Shown piece by piece: positions 34,460 to 44,885 of a stretch of 64,000 nucleotides of DNA (the first letter of the stretch is position 1; each line of letters opens with the position of its first letter). The DNA comes from Thiomicrospira sp. ALE5 (GTDB lineage Bacteria > Pseudomonadota > Gammaproteobacteria > Thiomicrospirales > Thiomicrospiraceae), in NCBI RefSeq assembly GCF_900112445.1, contig NZ_FOYY01000003.1, forward strand, positions 186,001 through 250,000, read 5' to 3'. A program made the translations under genes and the position numbers. A model generated the notes under the pieces. That model was not told the origin of the DNA. It was given only the letters and a program-made list of their open reading frames with translations, and did no database searches.

Positions 34460-35142
34460 AACAATGGGTTAACCTGTTTTGTTAAAAATTGAGTTATATC
34501 ATAGGGTGTTCTAAAAATATAATCAGCTTGATCGAGATTAGTCATTTTTTCAGGTGGCATATAGCCAAACAACACCGCACCTGTTTGCATACCCGCATTG
34601 ATACCCGCCTCGATATCACGTGGATGATCGCCAAGGTATAAGCAGCGTTCAGGATCAACCCCACATTCTGATGCGGCCAATAACATAGGTTCAGGATCGG
34701 GCTTTCTCACTGCCAAGGTGTCGCCACAAATGACCGTTTTCGGTGCGCTGGGAAAACTAAAGTGATTTAATAAGTGTTCGGTTAAGCCTTGCGGTTTGTT
34801 GGTCACAATACCCCAAGGCATGTTAATCTCGGCTAAATGAACCAGGCCTGCTAACAAGCCAGGAAACACCTGGGTATGCAGGTGAATGTGTTGTTTATAA
34901 AGGTCTAAAAAAGCTTGGCGGTGTTGTTCAAATGCCTCAATATCGTTTGGATTAAATGCGAGGGCAGTGACCGCTGCGCCACCTTGTGATACGGTGTTAC
35001 GAACCCGATCATAGCTTGGCGGGGTCAGTTGATGTTGTTCACACAATAAATTGAGCGCATAACTAAAATCATACGAGGTATCAAGCAGGGTGCCATCCAA
35101 ATCAAACAGCACACAATCGAAGGGTTGAGTCTTTATGGTCAT
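34456..35142 (-). CDS. mupP: HAD phosphatase, probable MurNAc-6-phosphate phosphatase MupP
   Basis: A 228-residue HAD-IA phosphatase with motif I FDLDGTLLDT (nucleophile and acid Asp), motif II VTNKP, and motifs III/IV KPDPEPML ... YLGDHPRDIEAG. By sequence alone it could be called phosphoglycolate phosphatase (Gph), but its place between ubiG and a yciK-like SDR is that of Pseudomonas mupP, and the SGGA-like segment VSQGGAAVTALAF fits that subgroup. MupP dephosphorylates MurNAc-6-phosphate in cell-wall recycling. The start overlaps nothing; the gene follows ubiG by two bases. Confidence 0.8.
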   Translation of the reverse strand: MTIKTQPFDCVLFDLDGTLLDTSYDFSYALNLLCEQHQLTPPSYDRVRNTVSQGGAAVTALAFNPNDIEAFEQHRQAFLDLYKQHIHLHTQVFPGLLAGLVHLAEINMPWGIVTNKPQGLTEHLLNHFSFPSAPKTVICGDTLAVRKPDPEPMLLAASECGVDPERCLYLGDHPRDIEAGINAGMQTGAVLFGYMPPEKMTNLDQADYIFRTPYDITQFLTKQVNPLL

Positions 35143-35144
35143 GA

Positions 35145-35849
35145 CTATACTTTTTTGAAGGCCATTAAATAATTAATGCTTAAATCATCGTTAAGCCGAT
35201 AGCGCTTAAGAATGGGATTAAATTCCATACCCGCCGTGCTTTGCATCACCAGGCCTACTTGTCGTCCCATCTGGGTTAGTTCACTGGGTTTAATGAACTT
35301 ATCATGATGATGCGTACCACGAGGAACCAAGTTCAGCACATACTCAGCGGTAATCACCGCTAACAACAGGGATTTATTGGAGCGGTTGAGTGTTGAACAA
35401 ATCACCCAGCCACCTGGCTTAACGGCTTTGGCACAGGCGTGCAAAATGGCTTGCGGATCAGGCACATGTTCCAGCATTTCCATACAGGTCACCAAATCAT
35501 AGTGTTCAGCGTGCGCCTGCGCATGGTCGGCCACATCTTCTAGCACATAGTTCACCTTAACCCCGCTATCTAGCGCATGCAAACGGGCGACTTGTAACAG
35601 GTCATCTGCGAGATCTAATCCAGTTACGTCTGCGCCAGCTTGCGCCATGGCTTCAGCTAAAATTCCGCCACCACAGCCAACATCGAGGATTTTTTGTGCC
35701 GGAAAATCTTGATGCAGTTGAATAAAGTCCATTCGTAATGGGTTAAGTTTATGCAGTGCATTAAACTGACCATTTGGATCCCACCATTGGTGCGCTTGTT
35801 GATTAAATAAATTTATTTGTTGCACATCGACGTTTGCTGACTGTGACAT
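35145..35849 (-). CDS. ubiG: ubiquinone biosynthesis O-methyltransferase UbiG
   Basis: SAM-dependent methyltransferase that carries out both O-methylations of ubiquinone synthesis. The 234-residue protein has the family N-terminus (FNQQAHQWWDPNGQFNALHK, about 16-35), SAM motif I LDVGCGGGILAEAMA (about 56-70) and VTCMEMLEHVPDP (about 118-130). It is the first gene of the ubiG-mupP-SDR operon and diverges from gyrA with a 148-base gap. Confidence 0.96.
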   Translation of the reverse strand: MSQSANVDVQQINLFNQQAHQWWDPNGQFNALHKLNPLRMDFIQLHQDFPAQKILDVGCGGGILAEAMAQAGADVTGLDLADDLLQVARLHALDSGVKVNYVLEDVADHAQAHAEHYDLVTCMEMLEHVPDPQAILHACAKAVKPGGWVICSTLNRSNKSLLLAVITAEYVLNLVPRGTHHHDKFIKPSELTQMGRQVGLVMQSTAGMEFNPILKRYRLNDDLSINYLMAFKKV

Positions 35850-35997
35850 CTTGTTATCCTTAGCGGCCTAAAAGCGTGCACATAGTTTAGCGAAACTCCG
35901 CTGGCTTGTCTTTTTTTCTGTTGTTAGGACTGGGGATATTGCAGCGAAATAGGGTATAATTCATATTTATGTCAAATTAATCAAAAGTGGATGCGGC

Positions 35998-38571
35998 ATG
36001 TCGGAATTTGCACGTGAAATACATCCCATTTCCTTAGAAGAGGAAATGAAGCAGTCTTATCTTAGTTATGCAATGAGCGTCATTATTGGGCGCGCGTTAC
36101 CTGATGTTCGTGATGGTCTAAAACCCGTGCATCGTCGTGTATTGTATGCGATGAATGAATTGCACAATGACTACAATAAGCCCTATAAAAAATCGGCACG
36201 TGTTGTAGGTGACGTAATTGGTAAATACCATCCTCATGGTGATACGGCCGTTTATGACACGATTGTACGTATGGCGCAGCCATTTTCATTGCGCTATATG
36301 TTGGTTGATGGTCAGGGTAACTTTGGTTCGATTGATGGTGATAACCCCGCCGCAATGCGTTATACCGAAGTACGGATGGCTAAAATCGCCCATGAACTAT
36401 TAGCAGATCTTGATAAAGAGACGGTTAATTTTACGCTTAACTATGACGGTTCTGAATCTGAGCCGAATGTATTGCCAAGTCGCATCCCCAATTTGTTGGT
36501 CAATGGTTCAGCTGGTATTGCAGTTGGTATGGCGACTAATATCCCACCACATAACCTCACTGAAACCATTAATGCCTGTTTAGCTTATGTTGACAACCCG
36601 GATATTGATGTCGCCGGCTTAATTGAGCATTTGCCAGGCCCTGACTTTCCTACCTATGGCATTATCAACGGTACGCGGGGGATTCGTGAAGCCTATGAGA
36701 CGGGACGAGGTCGCGTACAAATTCGCGCTAAAACCCAAATTGAAACCGATAAATCTGGCAAACAAACTATCATTGTCAATGAAATACCTTATCAGGTTAA
36801 CAAGGCTAAGTTGATCGAGCGGATTGCCGAGCTGATTAAAGAAAAGAAAATTGACGGCATTACCGCACTACGTGATGAGTCAGACAAAGATGGCATGCGG
36901 ATTGTGATTGAATTGCGTCGTGGGGAAAACGCCGATGTAATGATTAACAACCTTTATAAGTTAACCGCCATGCAAACCGTGTTTGGTATTAATATGGTGG
37001 CGCTGATTAATGGCCAACCCAAGCTACTTAATTTATTAGAGATTATTCAAGCCTTCGTGCGTCATCGTCGTGAAGTGGTGACCCGTCGCACTATTTTTGA
37101 ATTGCGCAAAGCACGAGAGAAGGCACATTTGTTAGAAGGCCTTGCCGTCGCCTTGAGCAATATCGACGATATGATCGAGCTGATTAAGTCTTCTGCAACC
37201 TCGCAAATCGCTAAAGAGCGGATGCTTGAACGTGATTGGCCAGCTGGGCATGTACTGCAATTATTAGAACGTGTAGAAGCAAAAGATACCCGCCCAGAAG
37301 ACTTAGCGGCTGGTTTTGGTATGGTGTCGGCAGACAGCTATCGCCTATCGCCAGTACAAGCGCAAGCCATTTTAGATATGCGTTTGAATCGCCTCACCGG
37401 GTTAGAGCAAGACAAAATTCTTGAAGAATACAAAGCACTGATTGCGAAGATTTTTGAATTCCTGGAGATTTTGCGCAACCCAGATCGTTTAACTGAAGTA
37501 GTCCGCGAAGAACTCATTGCGGTTAAAGAGGAATATGGCGATGCGCGTCGGACTGAAATTGATCACGCTTATTTAGATCTTGATGAAGAGGACTTAATTG
37601 CGGTTGAAGATCGTATTGTCACCCTTTCGCAAGATGGCTATATTAAAACCCAGCCTTTAAGCGATTATCGCGCCCAAAAACGCGGAGGGCGTGGTAAGTC
37701 AGCGACCGCAATGAAAGAAGCGGATGAAGTGGGTCAAATTTTGGTTGCTAGCACCCATGATATGTTGTTGTGTTTCTCTAATCGCGGCAAGCTGTATTGG
37801 AAAAAAACCTGGCAACTGCCGTTAGCAGGGCGCGGTGCCCGTGGCAAACCCATAGTGAATGTGTTCCCATTGGACGAGGGCGAAAATATTTCCGCTATTC
37901 TTCCCGTCAGCGAGTTTGATAATGATCATTTTGTGTTTATGGCCACCAAGCATGCGATTGTTAAACGCGTAAAATTGGCTGATTTTTCTCGTCCTCGTGC
38001 GAATGGCATTATTGCACTAGATTTGCTAGACGGTGACGAATTGGTAGGCACCGCACTGACAAATGGCGAGCAAGAAGTTATGCTTTTTGCGGATGGTGGT
38101 AAGGCTATCCGCTTTAAAGAAAGTGATGTTCGGGTGATGGGTCGACAGGCTCGCGGCGTGCGTGGCATGAAGCTCGCTGAGGGACAAGCGGTGATTTCAA
38201 TGCAAATTGCCCAAGCTAATACCCTGATTTTGACTGCAACAGAGCATGGTTTTGGCAAGTGTACGCCAGTTGATGACTATTCAACCATTAATCGAAGCGG
38301 TCAGGGGGTTATTTCGATCAAAACCACCGATCGCAATGGTAAAGTCGTTGCTGCGGTAGCCGTCACACCTGATCAAGAGGTTGTATTAATTACCAATAAA
38401 GCCACCTTAGTTAGAACACGTGTCGCCGAGATTTCAGTCGTTGGACGCAATACGCAAGGTGTAAAACTTATTAATGTTGGAACAGATGAATGGGTAGTCG
38501 GGCTGGCTGTAGTAGATATGTCAGATGACGATGACGAGCAACCCTTGCAACAACAGGAACAAGAACAATAA
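35998..38571 (+). CDS. gyrA: DNA gyrase subunit A
   Basis: The breakage-reunion subunit of gyrase. The 857-residue protein has the winged-helix and tower domains with catalytic Tyr122 (AAMRYTE), the quinolone-binding segment [10 protein letters not shown], and six C-terminal beta-pinwheel blades including the GyrA-box QKRGGRGKS. Position 83 is Thr where E. coli has Ser; Asp87 is conserved. The C-terminal tail is acidic and Gln-rich. A TATAAT lies at 35955-35960 but I see no good -35. The gene's stop overlaps the serC start (TAATG). It opens the gyrA-serC-pheA-hisC-tyrA-aroA-cmk-rpsA series. Confidence 0.98.
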   Translation: MSEFAREIHPISLEEEMKQSYLSYAMSVIIGRALPDVRDGLKPVHRRVLYAMNELHNDYNKPYKKSARVVGDVIGKYHPHGDTAVYDTIVRMAQPFSLRYMLVDGQGNFGSIDGDNPAAMRYTEVRMAKIAHELLADLDKETVNFTLNYDGSESEPNVLPSRIPNLLVNGSAGIAVGMATNIPPHNLTETINACLAYVDNPDIDVAGLIEHLPGPDFPTYGIINGTRGIREAYETGRGRVQIRAKTQIETDKSGKQTIIVNEIPYQVNKAKLIERIAELIKEKKIDGITALRDESDKDGMRIVIELRRGENADVMINNLYKLTAMQTVFGINMVALINGQPKLLNLLEIIQAFVRHRREVVTRRTIFELRKAREKAHLLEGLAVALSNIDDMIELIKSSATSQIAKERMLERDWPAGHVLQLLERVEAKDTRPEDLAAGFGMVSADSYRLSPVQAQAILDMRLNRLTGLEQDKILEEYKALIAKIFEFLEILRNPDRLTEVVREELIAVKEEYGDARRTEIDHAYLDLDEEDLIAVEDRIVTLSQDGYIKTQPLSDYRAQKRGGRGKSATAMKEADEVGQILVASTHDMLLCFSNRGKLYWKKTWQLPLAGRGARGKPIVNVFPLDEGENISAILPVSEFDNDHFVFMATKHAIVKRVKLADFSRPRANGIIALDLLDGDELVGTALTNGEQEVMLFADGGKAIRFKESDVRVMGRQARGVRGMKLAEGQAVISMQIAQANTLILTATEHGFGKCTPVDDYSTINRSGQGVISIKTTDRNGKVVAAVAVTPDQEVVLITNKATLVRTRVAEISVVGRNTQGVKLINVGTDEWVVGLAVVDMSDDDDEQPLQQQEQEQ

Positions 38572-39644
38572 TGGCACGGACATTTAACTTTAGCGCGGGA
38601 CCGGCAATGTTGCCGGAACCCGTCATGCAGCAAGCACAGATTGAATTTTTGGATTGGCATAATACGGGCATGTCGGTGATGGAAATGAGTCATCGCTCGC
38701 AAGATTACATGGCGATGGCGCATCAAACCGAACAGACCTTACGTGACATCATGGCGATACCTGATAACTATAAGGTTCTGTTTATGCATGGTGGTGCGTC
38801 GTTACAGTTCAGTGCCATTCCGCTCAACCTAGCTGATAGCGGTGATGTGGTCGACTATTTTAATACGGGTGTGTGGTCTGCTAAAGCAATAAAAGAGGCC
38901 AGTCGTTATGCGCAGGTCAATGTGGTATGTGAAAATCATGCGATGATACCTGATCAAGCTGAGTGGAAAATTTCAGCAAATGCTAAATATATTCATTACA
39001 CCGCTAATGAAACCATTGGTGGCCTAGAGTTTTTAGATGTGCCCGATCTTCCAGAGGAGACGCCGCTGATTGCTGATATGTCTTCTACTATTTTGTCGCG
39101 ACCAATAGATGTGTCAAAGTTTGGCATGATATATGCCGGTGCGCAAAAAAATATTGGACCAGCCGGCCTGGCCATCGTTATCGTTCGGGAAGACTTAGTG
39201 GGCAAAGCGCGTGATATCACACCAACCTTGTTGAATTGGCAAACCTACGCTGAAAACGATTCAATGTTTAATACACCAGCGACCTATTCTTGGTATTTAG
39301 CAGGCCTGGTGTTTGATTGGATTAAGCAGCAAGGCGGTGTGGCAGCGATGGCTGAACATAACCAAACCAAAGCCTACCGCCTTTATCAAGCAATTGATTC
39401 TATCGATTTTTATAACAACCCTGTCCCAAAAGAACAACGCTCTTGGATGAATGTACCTTTTACATTACAAGATCCATCGCTTGATAGTACCTTCTTAAAA
39501 GAGTCGCACGCAGCCGGCCTGCTCAATCTGAAAGGTCATAAGCTGGTCGGTGGCATGCGAGCGAGTATTTATAATGCCATGCCACAAGAGGGTGTGGACG
39601 CGCTAATTGACTTTATGCGCGACTTTGCCAATCGTTACGCTTAG
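38571..39644 (+). CDS. serC: phosphoserine aminotransferase SerC
   Basis: PLP enzyme of serine synthesis (and pyridoxine synthesis), converting 3-phosphohydroxypyruvate to phosphoserine. The 357-residue protein begins FNFSAGPAMLPEPV, has FMHGGASLQFSAIP and the PLP lysine in YAGAQKNIGPAG. The ATG overlaps the gyrA stop by one base. One CAGGCCTG copy (39301) is the last before a gap of almost 10 kb. Confidence 0.97.
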   Translation: MARTFNFSAGPAMLPEPVMQQAQIEFLDWHNTGMSVMEMSHRSQDYMAMAHQTEQTLRDIMAIPDNYKVLFMHGGASLQFSAIPLNLADSGDVVDYFNTGVWSAKAIKEASRYAQVNVVCENHAMIPDQAEWKISANAKYIHYTANETIGGLEFLDVPDLPEETPLIADMSSTILSRPIDVSKFGMIYAGAQKNIGPAGLAIVIVREDLVGKARDITPTLLNWQTYAENDSMFNTPATYSWYLAGLVFDWIKQQGGVAAMAEHNQTKAYRLYQAIDSIDFYNNPVPKEQRSWMNVPFTLQDPSLDSTFLKESHAAGLLNLKGHKLVGGMRASIYNAMPQEGVDALIDFMRDFANRYA

Positions 39645-39654
39645 GGGGTAGGGC

Positions 39655-40749
39655 GTGACAACAGAAGCAGAACAACTTCTTCAGATTCGTCAACAAATCG
39701 ATACGATTGATGAACAAATTCAGCAACTTATCACTGAGCGTGCTTTATGTGCTAAACAGGTTGCGGACATTAAGACCCAAGGGGGTCAGGTCGAAGCCGT
39801 TTTTTATCGTCCTGAGCGGGAAGCGCAGGTTTTGCGTGCTGTCAAACAACGTAATACTAGCGTATTGTCCGATGATGATATGGCCAGACTTTTTCGCGAA
39901 ATTATGTCGGCCTGTTTAGCATTAGAGCAGCCATTAAAAGTTGCTTATCTGGGTCCAGAGGGAAGCTATACTCATGCAGCCGTGCTAAAACAGTTTGGTA
40001 GTTTTGCACAACCTGTACCGGTATCAACCATAGAAGATGTGTTTAAGGTTGTGGCGACACAGCAAGTTGATTATGGTGTCGTGCCTCTAGAAAACTCTAC
40101 TGAAGGTGCGGTCACCAGCACACAGGATTGTTTAATAAGTACGCCAGTTACAGTGACGGGGGAAGTTGAGTTACCCATCCATCATTGTTTATTGGGGCAG
40201 TCAACTCAGCTACATGACATCACAAAGGTGTTAGCCCATCCGCAAGCCTTAGGGCAATGTCGTACTTGGTTGCGCAATAATCTGCCCGGTGTCCAACTCG
40301 AAGCGGTCGATTCAAATGCGCTAGCAGCCAAAATGGCGCAGGCGCATACTGAAGTCGCTGCCATTGCTTCAGAGCAAGCGGCATCGCTTTACCAACTAAA
40401 TATCCTGAAATCCCATATCGAAGATGCCCAAAACAACACCACCAAGTTTTGGATAATTGGTCGTCATGCGCCTACGCCAAGTGGTGAAGATAAAACCGCG
40501 CTTATATTGTCCCTCGCTAATGAAGCTGGCGCACTTTCACGTATCCTAGAAAGCTTTGCAAAACGCAATATCAGCATGACGCGTATTGTGTCACGCCCAG
40601 CTATTGAACAAAAATGGGAATATCTATTTTATATCGATATTACAGGGCATCAACAGGATCCTGCCGTTGCTGAAGCCTTAGCTGAAGTACAGGCTAATGC
40701 TCGTTTTTTCAAACTATTGGGTTCTTACCCAGTATCACCTCTTAATTAA
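39655..40749 (+). CDS. pheA: bifunctional chorismate mutase / prephenate dehydratase
   Basis: P-protein of phenylalanine synthesis. The 364-residue protein has an AroQ-type chorismate mutase (1-90, LLQIRQQIDTIDEQIQQLI), a prephenate dehydratase domain (about 95-270, YLGPEGSYTHAA and the VVPLENSTEGAVTST motif), and a C-terminal ACT regulatory domain (about 280-360, ILSRPAIEQKWEYLFYID-like). It starts at GTG 39655 ten bases after serC. No attenuation leader is visible in the short gap, unlike the E. coli gene. Confidence 0.97.
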   Translation: MTTEAEQLLQIRQQIDTIDEQIQQLITERALCAKQVADIKTQGGQVEAVFYRPEREAQVLRAVKQRNTSVLSDDDMARLFREIMSACLALEQPLKVAYLGPEGSYTHAAVLKQFGSFAQPVPVSTIEDVFKVVATQQVDYGVVPLENSTEGAVTSTQDCLISTPVTVTGEVELPIHHCLLGQSTQLHDITKVLAHPQALGQCRTWLRNNLPGVQLEAVDSNALAAKMAQAHTEVAAIASEQAASLYQLNILKSHIEDAQNNTTKFWIIGRHAPTPSGEDKTALILSLANEAGALSRILESFAKRNISMTRIVSRPAIEQKWEYLFYIDITGHQQDPAVAEALAEVQANARFFKLLGSYPVSPLN

Positions 40750-40769
40750 AACTAGGAGAGCGCAAGCTT

Positions 40770-41861
40770 ATGGCTATTGTTGATCAAGCCTTACCCCATA
40801 TCACCAATATTAGCCCGTATATTCCTGGCAAACCCGTATCCGAGTTACAGCGTGAATTGGGTCTATCACAGATTACAAAATTAGCCTCTAATGAGAATCC
40901 ACTGGGCGTGAGTACGAAGGTAGAGAAGGCCGCACAGGCCGCGCTCAAAACGCTGGGGCGCTATCCAGATGGCAATGCCTATTATCTACGTTCCGCGATT
41001 GCTGAGTTTACACAGCGCGCACTTGATGAAGTCATGGTAGGCAATGGCTCTAATGAATTGCTTGAGTTTGTAGGGCGTGTATTTGCAGGCCCTGGTGATG
41101 AAATTATCTTTTCGCAATATGCTTTTGCAGTTTATGCTATCACGGCTCAAATTGTTGGCGCTACGCCAGTGCAAGTGCCGGCCAAAGATTATGGCCATGA
41201 TTTAGACGCAATGGCAGCGGCGATTACTTCTAAAACCAAGGTGATTTATTTAGCTAATCCAAATAACCCGACGGGCAGTTTTTTTAATGCGCAGGCTTTG
41301 GATGCCTTTATGCATAAAGTACCGGCTAATGTGGTGGTGGTTTATGACGAAGCCTATCTTGAGTATGTTGAACGGGATGATGCGCCATCGGGTCTTGAGT
41401 TATTAAACGCTTATCCCAATGTTATTGTCACGCGCACTTTTTCAAAAGCCTATGGTTTAGCAGCCCTGCGCGTTGGTTATTTACTAGCCCAGTCAGAGGT
41501 GGTGGGCTTGCTTAACCGTGTTCGCGCGCCCTTTAATGTTAATGAGTTATCCCAAGTTTGTGCAGTGGCTGCACTGGGTGACCAAGACTTTGTGACAGCA
41601 TCAGTGGCGTTAAATAAGCAAGAGCGTGCTAAAGTCGAAGCGGCTATTAGTCAGATGGGCTATCATCCATTGCCCTCTGAAGGTAATTTTATATGTGTAG
41701 ATATGGGAACCGATGCCGCCAATATTAATCAGCAATTACTAAAGTTAGGGGTTATTGTTCGCCCAGTGTCTAATTATGGCATGGCCAATTTTTTACGTAT
41801 TTCTATAGGTACTGAGGCTGAAAATGCTCACCTGATTTCAGCTTTGGCACAGGTGAACTAA
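40770..41861 (+). CDS. hisC: histidinol-phosphate aminotransferase
   Basis: Class I/II PLP aminotransferase of 363 residues with LASNENPLGVS, NPNNPTGS and PLP lysine in RTFSKAYGLAALRVGY. Copies of hisC located between pheA and tyrA, as here, usually also serve as aromatic aminotransferases for phenylalanine and tyrosine; that double role is inferred from position. GGAGAG lies upstream of the ATG. Its stop codon abuts the start of tyrA. Confidence 0.95.
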   Translation: MAIVDQALPHITNISPYIPGKPVSELQRELGLSQITKLASNENPLGVSTKVEKAAQAALKTLGRYPDGNAYYLRSAIAEFTQRALDEVMVGNGSNELLEFVGRVFAGPGDEIIFSQYAFAVYAITAQIVGATPVQVPAKDYGHDLDAMAAAITSKTKVIYLANPNNPTGSFFNAQALDAFMHKVPANVVVVYDEAYLEYVERDDAPSGLELLNAYPNVIVTRTFSKAYGLAALRVGYLLAQSEVVGLLNRVRAPFNVNELSQVCAVAALGDQDFVTASVALNKQERAKVEAAISQMGYHPLPSEGNFICVDMGTDAANINQQLLKLGVIVRPVSNYGMANFLRISIGTEAENAHLISALAQVN

Positions 41862-42737
41862 TTGCATCAAATTCAACGTCTTACAGTTATAGGGGTAGGC
41901 TTAATAGGTGGTTCGTTTGCCCTTAAGCTTAGAGAACTAGGCCTAGTTCAAGATGTCGTTGGCTGCGGTCGCAACACTGACAATCTTGATAAAGCACTGG
42001 AATTAGGCGTGATTGATCATGCTGTTACCGATCCCACTGTTGCCGTCGCTGGAGCCGATCTTGTTTTATTGGCGGTTCCATTAGGAAGTATCGCGCCTAT
42101 TTATCAACAAATTCAACCCTTTTTAGCGCCTAATGCCGTAATAACCGATGTAGGTAGTGCAAAAGCCAGTGTTATTAATGAAATAGCTGACTTGATAGGG
42201 GAATGTCCGACGCAATTTGTACCAGGGCACCCTATAGCTGGTCGAGAGCAGAGTGGGGTTGCTGCAGCGGATAATGAACTCTTTAAGGCACACCGTGTTA
42301 TTTTGACGCCATTAGAACATACTTGTCCTGAAGCCTTGGCGCGTGTTAAAGCATTATGGCAAGCCGTTGGTGCACAGGTTTCAGAAATGACAGCCTGTTA
42401 CCATGATGAGGTTTTTGCCGCAACCAGCCATCTACCTCATTTATTAGCATTTGCACTTGTTGATATGCTTAATGAGCATCCAGAACTGGGGAATGTGTTT
42501 CAGTACACAGCAGGTGGGTTTAGAGACTTCACCCGAATTGCATCGAGTGATGCCGATATGTGGCGAGATATTGCAGTTCAAAACCATCATGCTATTATCA
42601 AGTGGCTTGAAGCTTATCAGGCCGAACTTGCCAAACTTGCACAACTATTAACAACTCAAAATGGCGATGAACTTCATCAGTTGTTTAGCGCCGCAAAAGC
42701 GGCGCGTGATAAACATATTGTTAATCGCACTGCATAA
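41862..42737 (+). CDS. tyrA: prephenate dehydrogenase TyrA
   Basis: NAD(P)-dependent enzyme of tyrosine synthesis. The 291-residue protein has the Rossmann motif VIGVGLIGGSFA (about 9-20), VGSAKASV, GHPIAGREQSGV and the catalytic-region histidine in ATSHLPHLLAF. There is no fused chorismate mutase. The start is TTG 41862 immediately after the hisC stop; any later ATG would delete the nucleotide-binding motif. In many relatives tyrA and aroA are fused; here they are separate, 38 bases apart. Confidence 0.95.
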   Translation: MHQIQRLTVIGVGLIGGSFALKLRELGLVQDVVGCGRNTDNLDKALELGVIDHAVTDPTVAVAGADLVLLAVPLGSIAPIYQQIQPFLAPNAVITDVGSAKASVINEIADLIGECPTQFVPGHPIAGREQSGVAAADNELFKAHRVILTPLEHTCPEALARVKALWQAVGAQVSEMTACYHDEVFAATSHLPHLLAFALVDMLNEHPELGNVFQYTAGGFRDFTRIASSDADMWRDIAVQNHHAIIKWLEAYQAELAKLAQLLTTQNGDELHQLFSAAKAARDKHIVNRTA

Positions 42738-42775
42738 TATTTCTCAATTTAATTTTAAAAGTATTGATTAAGACT

Positions 42776-44110
42776 ATGAAAAATTTACGTTTTATTGTAC
42801 ATCCTGGTGGAAAGCTAACTGGTCGTATCCGTGTGCCAGGTGATAAATCTATTTCACATCGCAGTATTATGCTGGGATCGCTTGCAGATGGGGTTACTGA
42901 GGTTAGCGGCTTTTTAGAGGGTGACGATGCCTTAGCAACATTGAAAGCTTTTCAGGCAATGGGTGTTGAGATAACGGGTCCTACTAATGGTAAGGTGACT
43001 ATTAAAGGTGTCGGTATGAAAGGGCTAAAGCAGCCAGCAGACTCTTTGAATATGGGTAATTCTGGTACTTCAATGCGGTTGTTGAGTGGTATTGTCGCCG
43101 GCCAAGGCTTTAGCTGCACCCTAACGGGTGATGCCTCACTGAGCAAGCGCCCAATGAAGCGGGTTATTGATCCATTAACCTTGATGGGTGCAAAGATTGC
43201 AAGTCAAGATAAGGGCTTGCCCCCATTAACCATTCTGGGTTCAAGCCGACTTAAAGCCATTGATTACTCGCTTCCTATGGCGAGTGCTCAGGTTAAATCA
43301 TGTGTGCTACTTGCAGGCCTTTATGCTGAAGGGGAGACCCGCGTGGTTGAACCAGCGCCTACCCGTGATCACACTGAGCGCATGCTGCGTGGCTTTGGGT
43401 ATCAAGTAGAATCGACTAAGTTGGATGATTTAGCGACGGAAATTCGCTTGAGCGGCGGGGGTAAATTAACCGCGACGCAAATTGATGTGCCATCAGATAT
43501 TTCATCGGCGGCTTTTTTTATGGTGGCGGCGTCGATTGCACCGGGTTCAGATCTTGTTATAGAGCATGTAGGGATTAACCCCACACGCACCGGTGTGATT
43601 GATATTTTGAAGTTGATGGGAGCTAATATTGTCCTTGAGAATGAGCGCGAAGTAGGGGGAGAACCTGTGGCGGACATTCATGTATGTGCAGCACAATTAC
43701 AAGGTATTGCTATACCAGAGCATTTAGTGCCTTTAGCAATTGATGAGTTTCCTGTTCTTTTCGTGGCCGCATCGGCAGCAGAGGGACAAACTATTTTGAC
43801 AGGTGCCGAAGAATTACGTGTAAAAGAATCGGACCGTATCCAAGTTATGGCTGATGCGTTACAGGCAGTCGGTATTGATGCCAAGCCAACAGCAGATGGC
43901 ATGATTATTAATGGCGGTACTCAACGTCCTCAGTCCGCTGCAATAATCAGTCATCATGATCATCGTATTTCAATGGCGATGACAGTAGCAGGTTTGCGAG
44001 CAGTAGCCCCGATTAGTATTGATGACTGTGCAAATGTGAATACATCTTTCCCAAAATTTGTTGAGCTTGCGCAATCAATCGGTTTAATGGTAGAGGCCAA
44101 GGAGGCGTAA
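42776..44110 (+). CDS. aroA: 3-phosphoshikimate 1-carboxyvinyltransferase AroA (EPSP synthase)
   Basis: Sixth shikimate-pathway step, joining phosphoenolpyruvate to shikimate-3-phosphate. The 444-residue protein carries RVPGDKSISHRSIMLGSLA (Lys/Ser substrate binders), the NSGTSMRLL loop and ELRVKESDRI. The form GDKSISHR with NSGTSMRLL is that of class II-like EPSP synthases, not the E. coli type (GSKS / NAGTAMR). I prefer ATG 42776 to an in-frame TTG at 42764, but neither has a strong ribosome site. It is followed by cmk after three bases. Confidence 0.96.
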   Translation: MKNLRFIVHPGGKLTGRIRVPGDKSISHRSIMLGSLADGVTEVSGFLEGDDALATLKAFQAMGVEITGPTNGKVTIKGVGMKGLKQPADSLNMGNSGTSMRLLSGIVAGQGFSCTLTGDASLSKRPMKRVIDPLTLMGAKIASQDKGLPPLTILGSSRLKAIDYSLPMASAQVKSCVLLAGLYAEGETRVVEPAPTRDHTERMLRGFGYQVESTKLDDLATEIRLSGGGKLTATQIDVPSDISSAAFFMVAASIAPGSDLVIEHVGINPTRTGVIDILKLMGANIVLENEREVGGEPVADIHVCAAQLQGIAIPEHLVPLAIDEFPVLFVAASAAEGQTILTGAEELRVKESDRIQVMADALQAVGIDAKPTADGMIINGGTQRPQSAAIISHHDHRISMAMTVAGLRAVAPISIDDCANVNTSFPKFVELAQSIGLMVEAKEA

Positions 44111-44113
44111 TTA

Positions 44114-44773
44114 ATGAGTAAAATCATTACGGTAGATGGTCCAAGTGGCGTCGGCAAGGGAACATTATGTCAACATTTATGTAAATTAACCGGCTTTCAT
44201 TTTTTAGACAGCGGTGCGATATACAGAAGTCTAGCTTATGGTGCGATAGATCAAGCACTAACCGAGAATGATGAAACAAAACTTGTTGAGCTTGCGCAAA
44301 CATTACCTGTTGTGTTTAAAGACACGAAGGTTTTCTACCAGGAAAAGGATATTAGCCTAGCGATTAGAAATGAAGACGTCGCTGCAATGGCATCGAAAGT
44401 CGCTGCCATTGCGCCAGTGCGTGCTGCCTTATTACAGCGCCAAAAAGATTTTGCGCAGCGGCCTGGGCTCGTCGCAGATGGCCGTGATATGGGAACCGTT
44501 GTTTTTCCGCATGCCGATTTAAAGCTTTTTCTGACCGCTTCTGCAAGAATTCGCGCAGAAAGACGTGTTAATCAGTTGAAAAATCAAGGTCTTACTGCTA
44601 ACATAGATCAGATAATTTTTGATATTGAAGCGCGCGATGAGCGGGATCGTAATAGATCTGTGGCGCCACTCGTGCCAGCTGAAGATGCTTTTGAGATTGA
44701 CACCACATCTCTGAATATTGAGCAAGTGGTTGAAAAAGCAGCAGAAATTATTAAACAACTCGATATACTTTAA
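44114..44773 (+). CDS. cmk: cytidylate kinase Cmk
   Basis: Phosphorylates CMP and dCMP. The 219-residue protein has the P-loop GPSGVGKGTLCQ (about 9-20), the nucleotide-binding DGRDMGTVVFP and the lid region RAERRVNQLK ... RDERDRNRSVAPL. AAGGAGG at the end of aroA is its ribosome site. Position between aroA and rpsA is conserved in gammaproteobacteria. Confidence 0.97.
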   Translation: MSKIITVDGPSGVGKGTLCQHLCKLTGFHFLDSGAIYRSLAYGAIDQALTENDETKLVELAQTLPVVFKDTKVFYQEKDISLAIRNEDVAAMASKVAAIAPVRAALLQRQKDFAQRPGLVADGRDMGTVVFPHADLKLFLTASARIRAERRVNQLKNQGLTANIDQIIFDIEARDERDRNRSVAPLVPAEDAFEIDTTSLNIEQVVEKAAEIIKQLDIL

Positions 44774-44785
44774 CTAGGATTGATG

Positions 44786-44839
44786 ATTGGGGAATCAATC
44801 TAATCTAAACTGACCCGAGTAAACATATTTGTCCCCAAT
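44786..44839 (+). promoter_or_regulatory. rpsA leader with ATTGGGGA/TCCCCAAT stem
   Basis: The 112 bases between cmk and rpsA contain an eight-base perfect inverted repeat, ATTGGGGA (44786-44793) and TCCCCAAT (44832-44839), with a 38-base AT-rich interval. In E. coli S1 represses its own mRNA through a structured leader; this could be the counterpart here. It has no T-run and is not a terminator. Confidence 0.4.
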
Positions 44840-44885
44840 TGATTGTTTAATCGGCTATGTAAATTAAAATTTTGGTAATCCACTA

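Noticed and set aside
34456-35142. Phosphoglycolate phosphatase (Gph) as the name for the HAD phosphatase
   Set aside because: The ubiG - phosphatase - SDR order is that of mupP; Gph stays as the alternative.
36238-36258. Thr83 in GyrA as a quinolone-resistance mutation
   Set aside because: Several gammaproteobacteria have Thr here naturally, so it cannot be called a mutation from this sequence.
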